A stretch of 64,000 nucleotides of DNA from Nitrososphaerales archaeon (GTDB lineage Archaea > Thermoproteota > Nitrososphaeria > Nitrososphaerales > CADDZS01), in NCBI GenBank assembly GCA_030041355.1, contig JASHNZ010000036.1, positions 1 through 64,000 on the forward strand, given 5' to 3'. Both the position numbers and the translations under genes were made by a program. Below the pieces are notes generated by a model that worked only from the letters and a program-made list of their open reading frames with translations, was not told where the DNA came from and did no database searches. Positions 54,472 to 62,769 of the stretch are shown in pieces. The number at the start of each line of letters is the position of its first letter. The first letter of the stretch is position 1.

Positions 54472-54822
54472 AGACAGATGGATAGAAACTCGTTTACTTA
54501 CAACTTTACAGCTATTGTACCCTCCAAATAATCTATTCTAATGGTACTGTAATTGGTGGATGTACGTCGTATTTTCTTCCGTGGGGTTGGAAATAATGAT
54601 ACTCGGAGCTTGCTCCATCGGCTATGGTTTATTGACGGGGCGCAAATCAACACCCGAAATTCAACAAAGTGTTTTACCACCTTGAAGATTCAACAGAACC
54701 CATTTTTCCGACGTCTTTATACCCGGTACCCCCTCTCCCACATACGCCGGTTCCAATCGCCATTGTTGTTTCCTTAAGGAATCTAAAGCCATGCAGTTGG
54801 GAAACGCCATTGCTTGTTCGCC
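54472..54822. other. Intergenic region without supported gene
   Basis: About 350 bp between a small membrane-protein gene and the 3' end of the GT2 gene. Reading frames here are short, on both strands, and lack domains. A half-site GGTACTGTAAT (about 54543-54553) resembles part of the recurring palindrome but is not paired. Confidence 0.35.
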
Positions 54823-56058
54823 CTAAACTCTGGCTACAGGCTTTTGTTCGAATTTTTGTCCTTTCCATTCAATGCTCTTTGATCCTGAGACCTTGAGAGT
54901 CGAGGTAACTATCGCACTAATGAAGAGACAGAATCCAATTGGATATAGAAATGGGGTTAACCCAATTTTTTTTGCTTTAGTGATGTGTAATTCCTTTGCT
55001 TGCACAGAGAGAGAAAATAGCACGCACATCAGACTTGCTACAAAACCTGCATTCAAAGGGAGAGAACCTAGATTAGATCCCACCATAAAATTACGGACAA
55101 AAATAGAGTAACTAGCATAGCCTACAATGAAAACGATAGGGTACAAGCCTAGAAAGAAGACCAGTACGGCGTCCAAAAGGGAAACCAGCCCATAGGAGCG
55201 AATTGAATCAGAAAAAACCCGTTCCATTCCGCGATAGATGCTAGAAAATTCATGCTCCCAGTCAGTTGTTACTAGTCCATCTCCGATCATCACCCTCAAT
55301 TTGTATCCCTTGGATTTCGCCAGTTGCGCGATAGCTGCGTCTTCCACAATTCGCTCTCTGATCGCTTCATGGCCACCGATTGCTGCGTAGACCGATTTCT
55401 TCACCAAAATGAATGTCCCGAAAACGTAAGCTCTGCGGCTCTTTGGATCATTGACTTTTTTCATCGGATAAAGCAAATTGATTCCTGCGCTCACTAGGGG
55501 AAGAGTCGCTTTCGCCCAAATTCCTGTGAGATTCACTCTTGGAGAAATGGAGAGCATGTCAATTGAACCATAATGCATACACTTCACAGAATATTCTACA
55601 GCTTTCGGCTCAAAGATAGAGTCGGCGTCGACAAAGAGCAACAATTCTCCCTTTGAAACTTGAAATCCTGTCTCGCAGGGCCAGCTCTTTCCCACCCATC
55701 CTTGTGGTTTTGCTCCCGCGGAGATGGTATGAACTCGAGGATCTTTTCCTTCAAATTCAGCTGCAATAGAACTCGTTTTGTCTGAAGAGTTATCATCGAC
55801 AACAAGGATTTCGATATTCTGATAACTTTGGGCGATAAGAGATGAAATGCACCGAGCAATCTTTTCTTCCTCATTTCTTGCCGCTATTATTATCGAGACT
55901 AGCGTATCCTGGCTCTGCTCGAGATCGTGGGTCTCACTTTTTCTAATGTGAGGAGCTTGTCTCTCCGTGCTCAACAGACAAAGCAAGATAGCAAAGAGTA
56001 AGACGGCGGAGAGAATTGCGAATAAAGAGGCAAGAAAGCCTAGATAGAAAGGAAGCAA
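54823..56058 (-). CDS. Membrane-anchored family 2 glycosyltransferase
   Basis: A 411-residue GT2 enzyme. An N-terminal TM helix (about 5-28) precedes the GT-A domain: VSIIIAARNEEEKIARCISSLI, IEILVVDDNSSDKT, LLLFVDADSIFEPKAVEYS (DxD), and the acceptor-side ERIVEDAAIAQLAKSKG (ED). Three or four C-terminal TM helices follow. This layout matches the CrtQ-like and archaeal lipid or glycan GT2 enzymes. It is co-directional with the DUF354 gene 15 nt upstream; together they probably build a surface glycan or glycolipid. Confidence 0.92.
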   Translation of the reverse strand: MLPFYLGFLASLFAILSAVLLFAILLCLLSTERQAPHIRKSETHDLEQSQDTLVSIIIAARNEEEKIARCISSLIAQSYQNIEILVVDDNSSDKTSSIAAEFEGKDPRVHTISAGAKPQGWVGKSWPCETGFQVSKGELLLFVDADSIFEPKAVEYSVKCMHYGSIDMLSISPRVNLTGIWAKATLPLVSAGINLLYPMKKVNDPKSRRAYVFGTFILVKKSVYAAIGGHEAIRERIVEDAAIAQLAKSKGYKLRVMIGDGLVTTDWEHEFSSIYRGMERVFSDSIRSYGLVSLLDAVLVFFLGLYPIVFIVGYASYSIFVRNFMVGSNLGSLPLNAGFVASLMCVLFSLSVQAKELHITKAKKIGLTPFLYPIGFCLFISAIVTSTLKVSGSKSIEWKGQKFEQKPVARV

Positions 56059-56073
56059 AATCTGATCTCGCCT

Positions 56074-57129
56074 CTAGTCTTTCAGAATCTCATGAAAGAG
56101 GAATTTTACCGGATCTTCAAAAGTGCTGATGGCTCTTTTCGCCCTACTCGAAAATTGTGACCTTGCATCCTCATTGTTGGTAAGCAAGCGGGAGGTCTGT
56201 TTGATAAGCTCTGAAGGCGTCGAAGCTCTTGTACTCAATTTTTTTGGAAAGTAATAGTTCTCAAAGACGTCGAGTTTGGCAGAGGGGAAGTACGAAATAT
56301 TAGGGACCCCGAGTATTGCCGCTTCCTGCGTCATAGTTCCTCCTCCCCCGATCACAAGGCAGGCCCTTGAAATCAGCTCAGCGCCATCTACCGTGCTCTC
56401 TGGAACTATGCATATCCGACCAAACTTTTTTCTTGCCCAACTTCGCTGTTCGTCATACCGCGGAATTATTGAGATTTCAAAATCCCCAATTGACTTGATC
56501 TTGCGAATGAGTTCTGAGAGAAGGCTTGTGATGCCTTTCCCTGATTTCAAATAGCTAGCATAGGATTCCTCGAGTCGAATCAATACAGAACTCTCATGAC
56601 CATTTCGCTCTTCTGGTCTATCTCGTGATAAGAGCCACGCCCAAGGATCCAGGGCATGGTAAGCGGAAACCTGTGAAGAGTCTATGCCATACTGAGTCCA
56701 CCTCTCTTTTGGGATTGGAAAAGGAGTGAACAATTTCGTGGCGAGCGGAACAGCTAACCTTGAGGGCGCCGCCGCATGCGGAGAGTCACTGCAAACAAAA
56801 TGTTTGAGGCCGAGGCCAAAACTTACTCTTGCTGCTTCGGGAGAAATAAAGGATAGGGAGCAATCAAAATCGTTCTTTGAGACAAAGGGAGCGAGCGCGA
56901 GCATTCGCTCTATACTTGCCTTGAGTTTGTTTTGGATCAGTCCTCCTCCGTGTTTTCCAAAAGGAATGTTCTTCAGCTTGATTTGTCTCGTAAATTGGTT
57001 TAGTTCCGAATAATTTCTCGTAGTTACTAGGAGCTCAACATTAGCTGGTGCGCGTTCCCTCATCGCTTTCGTGAACAGTGCCTGCTTTGGAGTAAGAGCA
57101 TCAATCCAGATCTTCCTCTTGATCCTCAA
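56074..57129 (-). CDS. DUF354 family protein (GT-B-like)
   Basis: A 351-residue DUF354 protein. Features: IDALTPKQALFTKAM at the N-terminus, LVTTRNYSEL, GLKHFVCSDSPHAAAPSRLAVPLATK, and the C-terminal ISRACLVIGGGGTMTQEAAILGVPNISYFP, which resembles the nucleotide-sugar-binding half of GT-B enzymes such as MurG and UDP-GlcNAc 2-epimerase. An epimerase or glycosyltransferase role in surface glycan synthesis is likely. The start is TTG, about 35 nt after a TATA box. Confidence 0.9.
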   Translation of the reverse strand: MRIKRKIWIDALTPKQALFTKAMRERAPANVELLVTTRNYSELNQFTRQIKLKNIPFGKHGGGLIQNKLKASIERMLALAPFVSKNDFDCSLSFISPEAARVSFGLGLKHFVCSDSPHAAAPSRLAVPLATKLFTPFPIPKERWTQYGIDSSQVSAYHALDPWAWLLSRDRPEERNGHESSVLIRLEESYASYLKSGKGITSLLSELIRKIKSIGDFEISIIPRYDEQRSWARKKFGRICIVPESTVDGAELISRACLVIGGGGTMTQEAAILGVPNISYFPSAKLDVFENYYFPKKLSTRASTPSELIKQTSRLLTNNEDARSQFSSRAKRAISTFEDPVKFLFHEILKD

Positions 57130-57160
57130 GACAGACTACTTTTTCGCTTCACGTTTCCGG

Positions 57161-57168
57161 TATAAAAA
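57161..57168 (-). promoter_or_regulatory. TATA box of the DUF354-GT2 operon
   Basis: TTTTTATA on the minus strand lies about 35 nt before the TTG start at 57129, giving a predicted short leader. The rest of the roughly 290 bp to 57423 shows no gene. Confidence 0.5.
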
Positions 57169-57423
57169 CGGGTCAGAGTCGTAACACAAAGGTCACAAAG
57201 AATTTTCCCGTTTCGTGGGTTGGCTGGAGTAGCCCTCAGCTATCTCGCAGAAAAAAGGACTGGCGAGAGAAGTTTCTGATCTGTCCGATTTGCGAAAACA
57301 CAAGTATTCTCCAATTCGACTGTTAGATTCATTGATAAAGCTACAGTTCCCCAAAATCGAAAATTATATTTCCAAGATGTTACGAAGTGAATAAACCCTT
57401 ACAATAATTCGGAGAGCCCAATA

Positions 57424-57921
57424 TTGACACGAAATGCTGAACCTAGAAACCCGAGAAGGCGGACGAAGGGCCTAGGTGAAGAAGGAGCAGAAGGCTCTTC
57501 CTTACCAAGTGGTCCCGCGGAAAAGGGCTCGAAAGCTGCAAAGATGGACTTGATTGGCAAAAAACTAGCGGTTTTGGATACCCGGCGCCAGGATCTCGCG
57601 AAGCAATTAGATTTGGCGCAGAAGAGTTCAGATTATGACGGGTTTCAACGGCTCGGAAATAACTATCTCGGGACCATTCTCGAAAGTATAGACCTCTACA
57701 TCGATCTCATCAGAGAGATAAGCTCGAGCCCTGTTGCCGGAGAATTGAAAAACGAATTCTCAGAGATTGTGAAAAAAGGAAGAACCACAAAAGAGATCGA
57801 GGGTCAGTCGGAGTGGATTTCAAAAGACGTGTCACCCTTGTATGAAAAGGTCCGTCAAATTTGTGCTTGCGTATATTCGGCTGTCGCAAAAATAGATCAG
57901 GAAGCTAACAAAATCTCTTAG
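57424..57921 (+). CDS. Hypothetical helical protein
   Basis: A 165-residue protein. The first ~40 residues are basic and Gly/Pro-rich (RNPRRRTKGLGEEGAEG), suggesting a disordered tail that could touch nucleic acid. The remainder is predicted to be helical (LIGKKLAVLDTRRQDLAKQLDLAQ, GFQRLGNNYLGTILESIDLYIDLIREI, VSPLYEKVRQICACVYSAVAKIDQEA). Nothing in it is recognised as a known domain. The start is TTG at 57424; ATG at 57544 would give only the helical part. Confidence 0.6.
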   Translation: MTRNAEPRNPRRRTKGLGEEGAEGSSLPSGPAEKGSKAAKMDLIGKKLAVLDTRRQDLAKQLDLAQKSSDYDGFQRLGNNYLGTILESIDLYIDLIREISSSPVAGELKNEFSEIVKKGRTTKEIEGQSEWISKDVSPLYEKVRQICACVYSAVAKIDQEANKIS

Positions 57922-58028
57922 GGAGCAACGACGGTAACGACCGGGCCCCCATCACTATCTCGACTTGCAGTCCAATTTCCAAAAACCGTTGTATAGCAGC
58001 GTCTATCTACGAAACCTAGTTTCGAAGA

Positions 58029-59009
58029 CTAGGCACTTACAGGTGACTCGAGTATTCTTGCTAGTACCTCTTGAGAAATATTTCCACCCGAAACAACTGC
58101 TGTGGATACAGCTTTTTCTCGACCAACACTTCTCGATTTCAGAAGACCTGCAAAAGCTGCTGCCCCGGAAGGCTCAGCTAGAATATGTTCCTTTCGCAAG
58201 AGTTTGTAAGTCGCGGTTAGAATTTCGTCATCGCTAACCAGGATTATCTCATCCACAAAATTCCTTACAAAAGCGAATGTGATGTCACCGGGTTTCCTGA
58301 CAGATAATCCATCTGCGATGGTTTTGCTTGACTCGATGCTTGTAACCGCTCCCTTCCTCCAAGAATCATACATAGAAGGGGAACCATCGGGTTGAACTCC
58401 GATTACTTTCACCTTCTTCGTGCGTTCGTTCAGTTTGATTGCCGCCGCAATCCCCGAAATAAGCCCGCCTCCTCCTATCGGAACGAAGATACTTTCGAGA
58501 TTTGAACCATCTTCTGCGATTTCCAGACCGCAGGTCCCCTGACCCGCAATTATTTCCAGATCGTTGAATGCTTGGACAAAGATCTGATCTTCCTTCTTTT
58601 GGATCTCATCTGCTTTTTTTACGCGTTCATCTTGCTGCCGTCCAAATAGCACAGTCTGCGCACCGAGGGACTGGATCATGTCAAGTTTATCTTTAACCAC
58701 GTTTTCTGGGAGTACTATAGTTGCCTTGATGCCTATTTTGTTTGCAACGTAAGCGACGGCAAGCCCATGGTTTCCTGAAGAAGCAGTAATGACTCCTTTT
58801 TCTTTTCTCTTTTTTTCTGGAAGAGAAAGTATTTTGTTCGAGGCTCCTCGTATTTTGAAGGATCTGACCGGCTGAAAGCATTCCAGTTTCAAAAAGACAT
58901 TTTCTTCAGAGAAAGTCCGGTACAGAGGTGTCCGGAAAGCGTAGCCCCGGATCCTGTTAGCAGCCTTTTTGATTTCGTCAAGAGTTATCATTGAAAGAGT
59001 TTCTTGCAT
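58029..59009 (-). CDS. ilvA: Threonine dehydratase (serine/threonine deaminase family)
   Basis: A 326-residue PLP enzyme converting threonine to 2-oxobutyrate. The PLP Lys is in RSFKIRGASNKI, with SSGNHGLAVAYVA, PIGGGGLISGIAAAIK and the EPSGAAAFAG serine region. No C-terminal regulatory ACT domain is present, as in catabolic forms and many archaeal ones. The frame extends to 59090, but ATG 59009 is preferred because AGGAGAGG (59022-59029, minus strand) lies 12 nt upstream as a strong ribosome binding site. It would supply 2-oxobutyrate for isoleucine. It is divergent from ppk2. Confidence 0.93.
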   Translation of the reverse strand: MQETLSMITLDEIKKAANRIRGYAFRTPLYRTFSEENVFLKLECFQPVRSFKIRGASNKILSLPEKKRKEKGVITASSGNHGLAVAYVANKIGIKATIVLPENVVKDKLDMIQSLGAQTVLFGRQQDERVKKADEIQKKEDQIFVQAFNDLEIIAGQGTCGLEIAEDGSNLESIFVPIGGGGLISGIAAAIKLNERTKKVKVIGVQPDGSPSMYDSWRKGAVTSIESSKTIADGLSVRKPGDITFAFVRNFVDEIILVSDDEILTATYKLLRKEHILAEPSGAAAFAGLLKSRSVGREKAVSTAVVSGGNISQEVLARILESPVSA

Positions 59010-59123
59010 TTTTTGATTCTTACCTCTCCTCAGCTCCAAAAATTTCGGATATGATCCTGTTTCTGCAATTGGCGATAAAAGGCTACACATCTCCTGAATG
59101 GATACTGTTAAAATCGATGGATC

Positions 59124-59130
59124 ATAAAAT
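59124..59130 (+). promoter_or_regulatory. TATA box of the PPK2 gene
   Basis: ATAAAAT lies about 33 nt before the TTG start at 59160, consistent with a transcript starting shortly before that codon and with TTG as the start. An AGAGAGAAG stretch (59147-59155) could assist ribosome binding. Confidence 0.45.
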
Positions 59131-59159
59131 TAGCATGAGTCCCAAAGAGAGAAGAATTT

Positions 59160-59981
59160 TTGGACATCAACAAATTCCGCATAGGACAAGGCACGAAGCT
59201 TAATCTTGATGAATGGGATCCGGATGACACTACGAGTTTTCACGGCACGAAAGATGATGCCCTTGATGAAGTAGAGAAGCTGAAGAAGAAGCTCGAGAGC
59301 TTTCAGGAAAAACTCTATGCGGAGTCAAAGCACAAAGTGCTCGTCATTCTGCAAGCAATGGATACGGGTGGAAAGGACAGCACCATCAGACTCGTGTTCG
59401 AAGGCGTAAACCCGCAAGGAGTCCGAGTTGTGGGATTCAAGACTCCCACTCCTGAAGAAAAAGCTCATGATTTTCTATGGCGGGTTCACAAAGTGGTTCC
59501 TCAATCCGGCGAGATCATGATCTTCAACCGAAGTCACTACGAGGGAGTCCTGATCGAAAGAGTGCACGACATAGTTCCTAAAGCTATCTGGGAGAAAAGG
59601 TACGCCGAGATAAATGTTTTCGAACAGACTCTTACAGAAGACGGGACGCTGATACTGAAATTCTTCTTGCACATAAGCAAGAAAGAACAGAAGAAGAGAC
59701 TCGAAGAGCGACTCGAGGACCCCACGAAAGAGTGGAAATTCAGTATAAACGATCTTCCTGAACGAAAATTCTGGAAGGAGTACATGAGCGCTTACGAAGA
59801 GGCGATCGAAAAAACTAGTACTTCCTGGGCTCCTTGGTACATTGTTCCTTCAAATCACAAATGGTTCCGCGACTACGTTGTCGCGAGTGCAATTGTGGAG
59901 CACTTGGAGGGATTGGACATGAAATACCCGAAACTGGACCGAGCAACCAGAGAAGATGCAATCAAACGGCTTACGACTTGA
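59160..59981 (+). CDS. ppk2: Polyphosphate kinase 2 family protein
   Basis: A 273-residue PPK2, which transfers phosphate between polyphosphate and nucleotides. Walker A is LQAMDTGGKDSTIR, the Walker B-like motif is IMIFNRSHYEGVLIERVH, and the lid arginine region KFFLHISKKEQKKRLEERLEDP and WYIVPSNHKWFRDYVVASAIV are as in class I/III members. A short N-terminal lead (NKFRIGQGTKLNLDEWDPDD) is typical. Whether AMP, ADP or GDP is used cannot be told. The TTG start is supported by the TATA spacing. Length is normal. Confidence 0.95.
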   Translation: MDINKFRIGQGTKLNLDEWDPDDTTSFHGTKDDALDEVEKLKKKLESFQEKLYAESKHKVLVILQAMDTGGKDSTIRLVFEGVNPQGVRVVGFKTPTPEEKAHDFLWRVHKVVPQSGEIMIFNRSHYEGVLIERVHDIVPKAIWEKRYAEINVFEQTLTEDGTLILKFFLHISKKEQKKRLEERLEDPTKEWKFSINDLPERKFWKEYMSAYEEAIEKTSTSWAPWYIVPSNHKWFRDYVVASAIVEHLEGLDMKYPKLDRATREDAIKRLTT

Positions 59982-60168
59982 CTGAATTTTTGCAATCATC
60001 ATCATGTTTGAATTAATAGTAAGGCCGGCATAAGCCTATCACCGTGAATATTTTGAAAGGATCTATTCATACGCTTTAAGGGACACTAACTTGTACGAGA
60101 GGGAAGAATGCAAGATGATAACCTAGTCGCTATATACTTCTTCCCTCCTGAATAATCACGAGTTCAAA

Positions 60169-60579
60169 TTGTTCTCAAAGCCAGAACTTGATTACCTCAA
60201 ATCACAACGCCTCGCGAGAATTGCGACGGTGAATAAGAAAGGCCAGCCTGATGTTGTTCCTGTGAGTTTCGAATTTGACGGAACTTATTTTTGGGTGGGT
60301 AGCCACGACCAGGACATTTTTCATCGCACTATCAAATATCACAATGTAAAAAATGGAAACAGTCGTGTCTCTCTCGTAATAGACGACCTCAAGTCTGTGG
60401 ATCCGTGGCGTCCACGATCGGTAAAGGTCTACGGAGTCGCTGAGGTGATGGATCATAAGGGCATATTCGGTCCCGGAAAGTATCTCCGAATTACTCCAAC
60501 TATCTCTTGGAGTATGGGAATAGAAGGCCTGCCCGTGAAGAAGGATGAGTGGCGACTAAGAACAGTACACAAGAGCTAG
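60169..60579 (+). CDS. PPOX-class (pyridoxamine 5'-phosphate oxidase-like) F420/flavin protein
   Basis: A 136-residue split-barrel flavin/F420-binding protein. FSKPELDYLKSQRLARIATVNKKGQPDVVPVSFEFDGTYFWVG is the typical N-terminal part, and VSLVIDDLKSVDPWRPRSVKVYGVAEV the core of the family named PPOX-class F420-dependent oxidoreductase. The segment HDQDIFHRTIKYHNV would contact the cofactor phosphate. TTG at 60169 lies about 34 nt after a TATATACTT box (60131-60139). With the LLM protein at 9734 it suggests F420 use in the cell. Confidence 0.88.
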   Translation: MFSKPELDYLKSQRLARIATVNKKGQPDVVPVSFEFDGTYFWVGSHDQDIFHRTIKYHNVKNGNSRVSLVIDDLKSVDPWRPRSVKVYGVAEVMDHKGIFGPGKYLRITPTISWSMGIEGLPVKKDEWRLRTVHKS

Positions 60580-60677
60580 ACAATTTCTTCCAAAGGCCTA
60601 AAAAGACACTTTGCAGGAATGAGCATTGATTTGCTTGGCTCTTGTCTAAACAAATCAGAAGGGGAGTGATCTAATCT

Positions 60678-61127
60678 ATGTTAGCACCCGACTTCGCTTT
60701 GTTCTTTGTTTACCCTTCGCTTCTGAAGCTTGCCAAAGATTTAATCGGGCTCTTACTTCTTTGGATCATAGTTTCAATCCCAGTGTACTTGGCAGCCAAA
60801 GTATTCACTGGAGGTCGTGCCCATTTTGTTCAAGCTCTACTGGCCACACTCGTTGGTCCGATTATCTTTGCACTGGTACTCGCACTCGGATATGCGATCA
60901 CTTCGAAAGTCGCTGGAGGGCTGGGTATTGTTGCGCTGTTCTTTGCTTTCCTGGTATGGGTTTGGGTGTTCAAAGCCACTTTTCGCACCGGCTGGATTCA
61001 AGCTTTTGGAATTGCAATACTCTCGGTAATAGTGGGAATCATCCTAATAGCTATACTGGAGTTTGTCGGTTTAATGTTTCGCAATGTACTGTCTAGTCTT
61101 TCAACGCTGATTATACTTTTGCATTGA
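60678..61127 (+). CDS. Multi-TM membrane protein
   Basis: A 149-residue, almost wholly hydrophobic protein with about four or five TM helices (15-40, 50-72, 78-97, 105-130). ATG at 60678 has AGGGGAGTGA (about 60660-60669) nearby as a possible ribosome site. Loops are short (FTGGRAHF, KATFRTG). No motif is recognised; similar small membrane proteins are common in archaea. Confidence 0.7.
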   Translation: MLAPDFALFFVYPSLLKLAKDLIGLLLLWIIVSIPVYLAAKVFTGGRAHFVQALLATLVGPIIFALVLALGYAITSKVAGGLGIVALFFAFLVWVWVFKATFRTGWIQAFGIAILSVIVGIILIAILEFVGLMFRNVLSSLSTLIILLH

Positions 61128-61234
61128 AACTAAACTTACTTGAAAAGTCCGCCTACGGTACCGGTTAAGGCTTATATGAAAATGCCCCAAGAACTCTAAC
61201 TACGACACCCAAAGAAACAGAACTGCTCCAAGGC

Positions 61235-61417
61235 ATGGGAAATTGCTATGCCGCATGTGGGGCAGATTTCGAAGGCACTGTGACCATGGTCGGAAATGCA
61301 AGAGGAATTGAACCTCGAGAAGTGAAAAAAATTCTGAAGAATATTAAAGAAGCTTATGGAAACGATGAGGGCTATCTACGACTCCGCCGTAGACTACCAA
61401 AGGAATTTCCAATGTAG
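61235..61417 (+). CDS. Small 60-residue protein
   Basis: A 60-residue protein with an N-terminal cysteine pair (GNCYAACGADFEG) followed by what looks like a helical DNA-binding or protein-binding part: VTMVGNARGIEPREVKKILKNIKEAYGNDEGYLRLRRRLPKEFP. A TATA-like TTATATGAA (61172-61180) upstream supports expression. It lies 14 nt before the zinc-finger/heme-oxygenase-like gene and is probably co-transcribed. It may be a regulator or accessory; no family is recognised. Confidence 0.55.
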   Translation: MGNCYAACGADFEGTVTMVGNARGIEPREVKKILKNIKEAYGNDEGYLRLRRRLPKEFPM

Positions 61418-61431
61418 GAGATCTTGGTTCT

Positions 61432-62322
61432 ATGGTGAAATGCCCTGCTTGCAGCGTTGTCTTTATGCAGGGAGACTATCAAGCTCTTGCAAGACACTTC
61501 TCAAAACTCGCTGAACAAAGCGATGCTCCGCATGTAATGTGGCTCAATCGGTATATCACTTACCAAAAACAGGATGAAAGTGCGCTAGCAAAACTTCTTT
61601 CAGATTATTTTGATCTAAAAGGCTCGACGCTTCAGAAATGGATCAGGCAAAGATTCGTCGAAAAGTTCTACGGCGAAAAACCTCATCCCTTTGTAGTCGC
61701 GTTGCAGCATCCTTCGCGAGCAACTCTAGTCGGATATGTCGTCGAACATCAGCACTTCCTCAGGCAATGGGTGAGGTCCTGTTCTTACATAGTAGCAAAA
61801 ACTGACAAGGAAGATGTCACCTATTACGAGCTAGACAACATCAATACGGAATACGGTGGGTTTGATGGAAAACCTTCGCATTATGAGCTACTCCTTCGCA
61901 TGGGCGAAAGCTTGGGCCTCGAAAGAAAGAGAGTACTTGAGACCCCGCCACTTCCTGATACAGCATTCGCTCTAAAGTCATGGGATCAGATGGCACGGGA
62001 AGGTCATTGGGTCGAGACCATGGCAGCCATGCACAGCTTGGAATTGATTGCCGATCGAACAGTTGCCCGAGATGGAGCGAAGATGACGTATTTTGATCCT
62101 TCGATTCTCACGACGAGTGAAGTAACAGATGGGACAAAGAATTTTCTGCGCGAGGGCTACGAAGCAGACGCAGGCCATTCAAAGGAGGCTTTGGACCTCG
62201 TTGAAAAATATGCTTTGGAGCTAAATCTAGTCGAAGATGTGCAGGCAACATTTGTAAAGTCGATGGATCTGTTTCACATGTATCTTCTTGCGCGCTTAGA
62301 GAGAGGCGAGAAATTCTCCTGA
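61432..62322 (+). CDS. Zinc-finger domain fused to heme-oxygenase-like (TenA/PqqC-type) enzyme
   Basis: A 296-residue protein. The N-terminal ~45 residues hold a C2H2-like module (VKCPACSVVFMQGDYQALARHFSKLAEQSDAPH). The rest matches the helical TenA/PqqC/CADD fold used by heme-oxygenase-like diiron oxidases: HPSRATLVGYVVEHQHFLRQWVRSCSYIV, YYELDNINTEYGG, KPSHYELLLRMGESLG, and the late AMHSLELIADRTV and GYEADAGHSKEAL segments with possible iron ligands Glu and His. The substrate is unknown. It is flanked by a 60-residue Cys-containing protein and a Ta0938-type zinc protein, forming a compact cassette. Confidence 0.75.
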   Translation: MVKCPACSVVFMQGDYQALARHFSKLAEQSDAPHVMWLNRYITYQKQDESALAKLLSDYFDLKGSTLQKWIRQRFVEKFYGEKPHPFVVALQHPSRATLVGYVVEHQHFLRQWVRSCSYIVAKTDKEDVTYYELDNINTEYGGFDGKPSHYELLLRMGESLGLERKRVLETPPLPDTAFALKSWDQMAREGHWVETMAAMHSLELIADRTVARDGAKMTYFDPSILTTSEVTDGTKNFLREGYEADAGHSKEALDLVEKYALELNLVEDVQATFVKSMDLFHMYLLARLERGEKFS

Positions 62323-62330
62323 CGCTGAAA

Positions 62331-62618
62331 GTGAATTACCCGAAAGGCACCTGCGCGATCTGTGGGTCCAATTGGGGAAATTATTGGAAAGAGGTTGAGG
62401 GCGAGAGTTTCTTCTTCTGCTGTCAATTGTGCTATCTAGAATTTCAAAACATGATAAATGAGACGAAGATAAGAACCTCTTGGCCCTCAATCGAGGAGTT
62501 TGAGATTAAAGGAGATTACAGAGGAAGAGCTGTTCTTGCCAAACACAATAATAATTCAATTCGTTTTTTCATAAGGTTTAGCACTTCCGGGCAAGTTCAG
62601 GAATTCAAAGAAATTTAG
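62331..62618 (+). CDS. Ta0938-type zinc protein
   Basis: A 95-residue protein with the CAICGSNWGNYW...GESFFFCCQLCYLEFQNM pattern, that is two CxxC-like pairs forming a zinc ribbon, as in the archaeal Ta0938 family. The second half is a beta-rich domain (GRAVLAKHNNNSIRFFIRFSTSGQ). GTG at 62331 follows the preceding stop by 8 nt, so it is translated with the heme-oxygenase-like gene. The function of the family is not established. Confidence 0.82.
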   Translation: MNYPKGTCAICGSNWGNYWKEVEGESFFFCCQLCYLEFQNMINETKIRTSWPSIEEFEIKGDYRGRAVLAKHNNNSIRFFIRFSTSGQVQEFKEI

Positions 62619-62706
62619 ACGCTCTGTCATTCCCAGCTTAACCAACTTCCTGAGCTTCTGTCCTACGCTCGCGTGGAGACAGCTTGTGTCAAAAAAACAT
62701 CAAATT

Positions 62707-62744
62707 CGTACTAAATCATAATAGTTTCTTTGGTCATTAGTACG
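62707..62744. promoter_or_regulatory. Inverted repeat upstream of the site-2 protease gene
   Basis: CGTACTAA (62707-62714) and TTAGTACG (62737-62744) form a perfect 8-bp inverted repeat with a 22-bp spacer, ending 25 nt before the ATG at 62770. The position suits an operator or a leader hairpin. Confidence 0.45.
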
Positions 62745-62769
62745 ATTATCGGTTTGCGAGAGGAGAAAG

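Noticed and set aside
59010-59090. N-terminal extension of threonine dehydratase
   Set aside because: A strong ribosome binding site precedes the ATG at 59009 and the family begins there.
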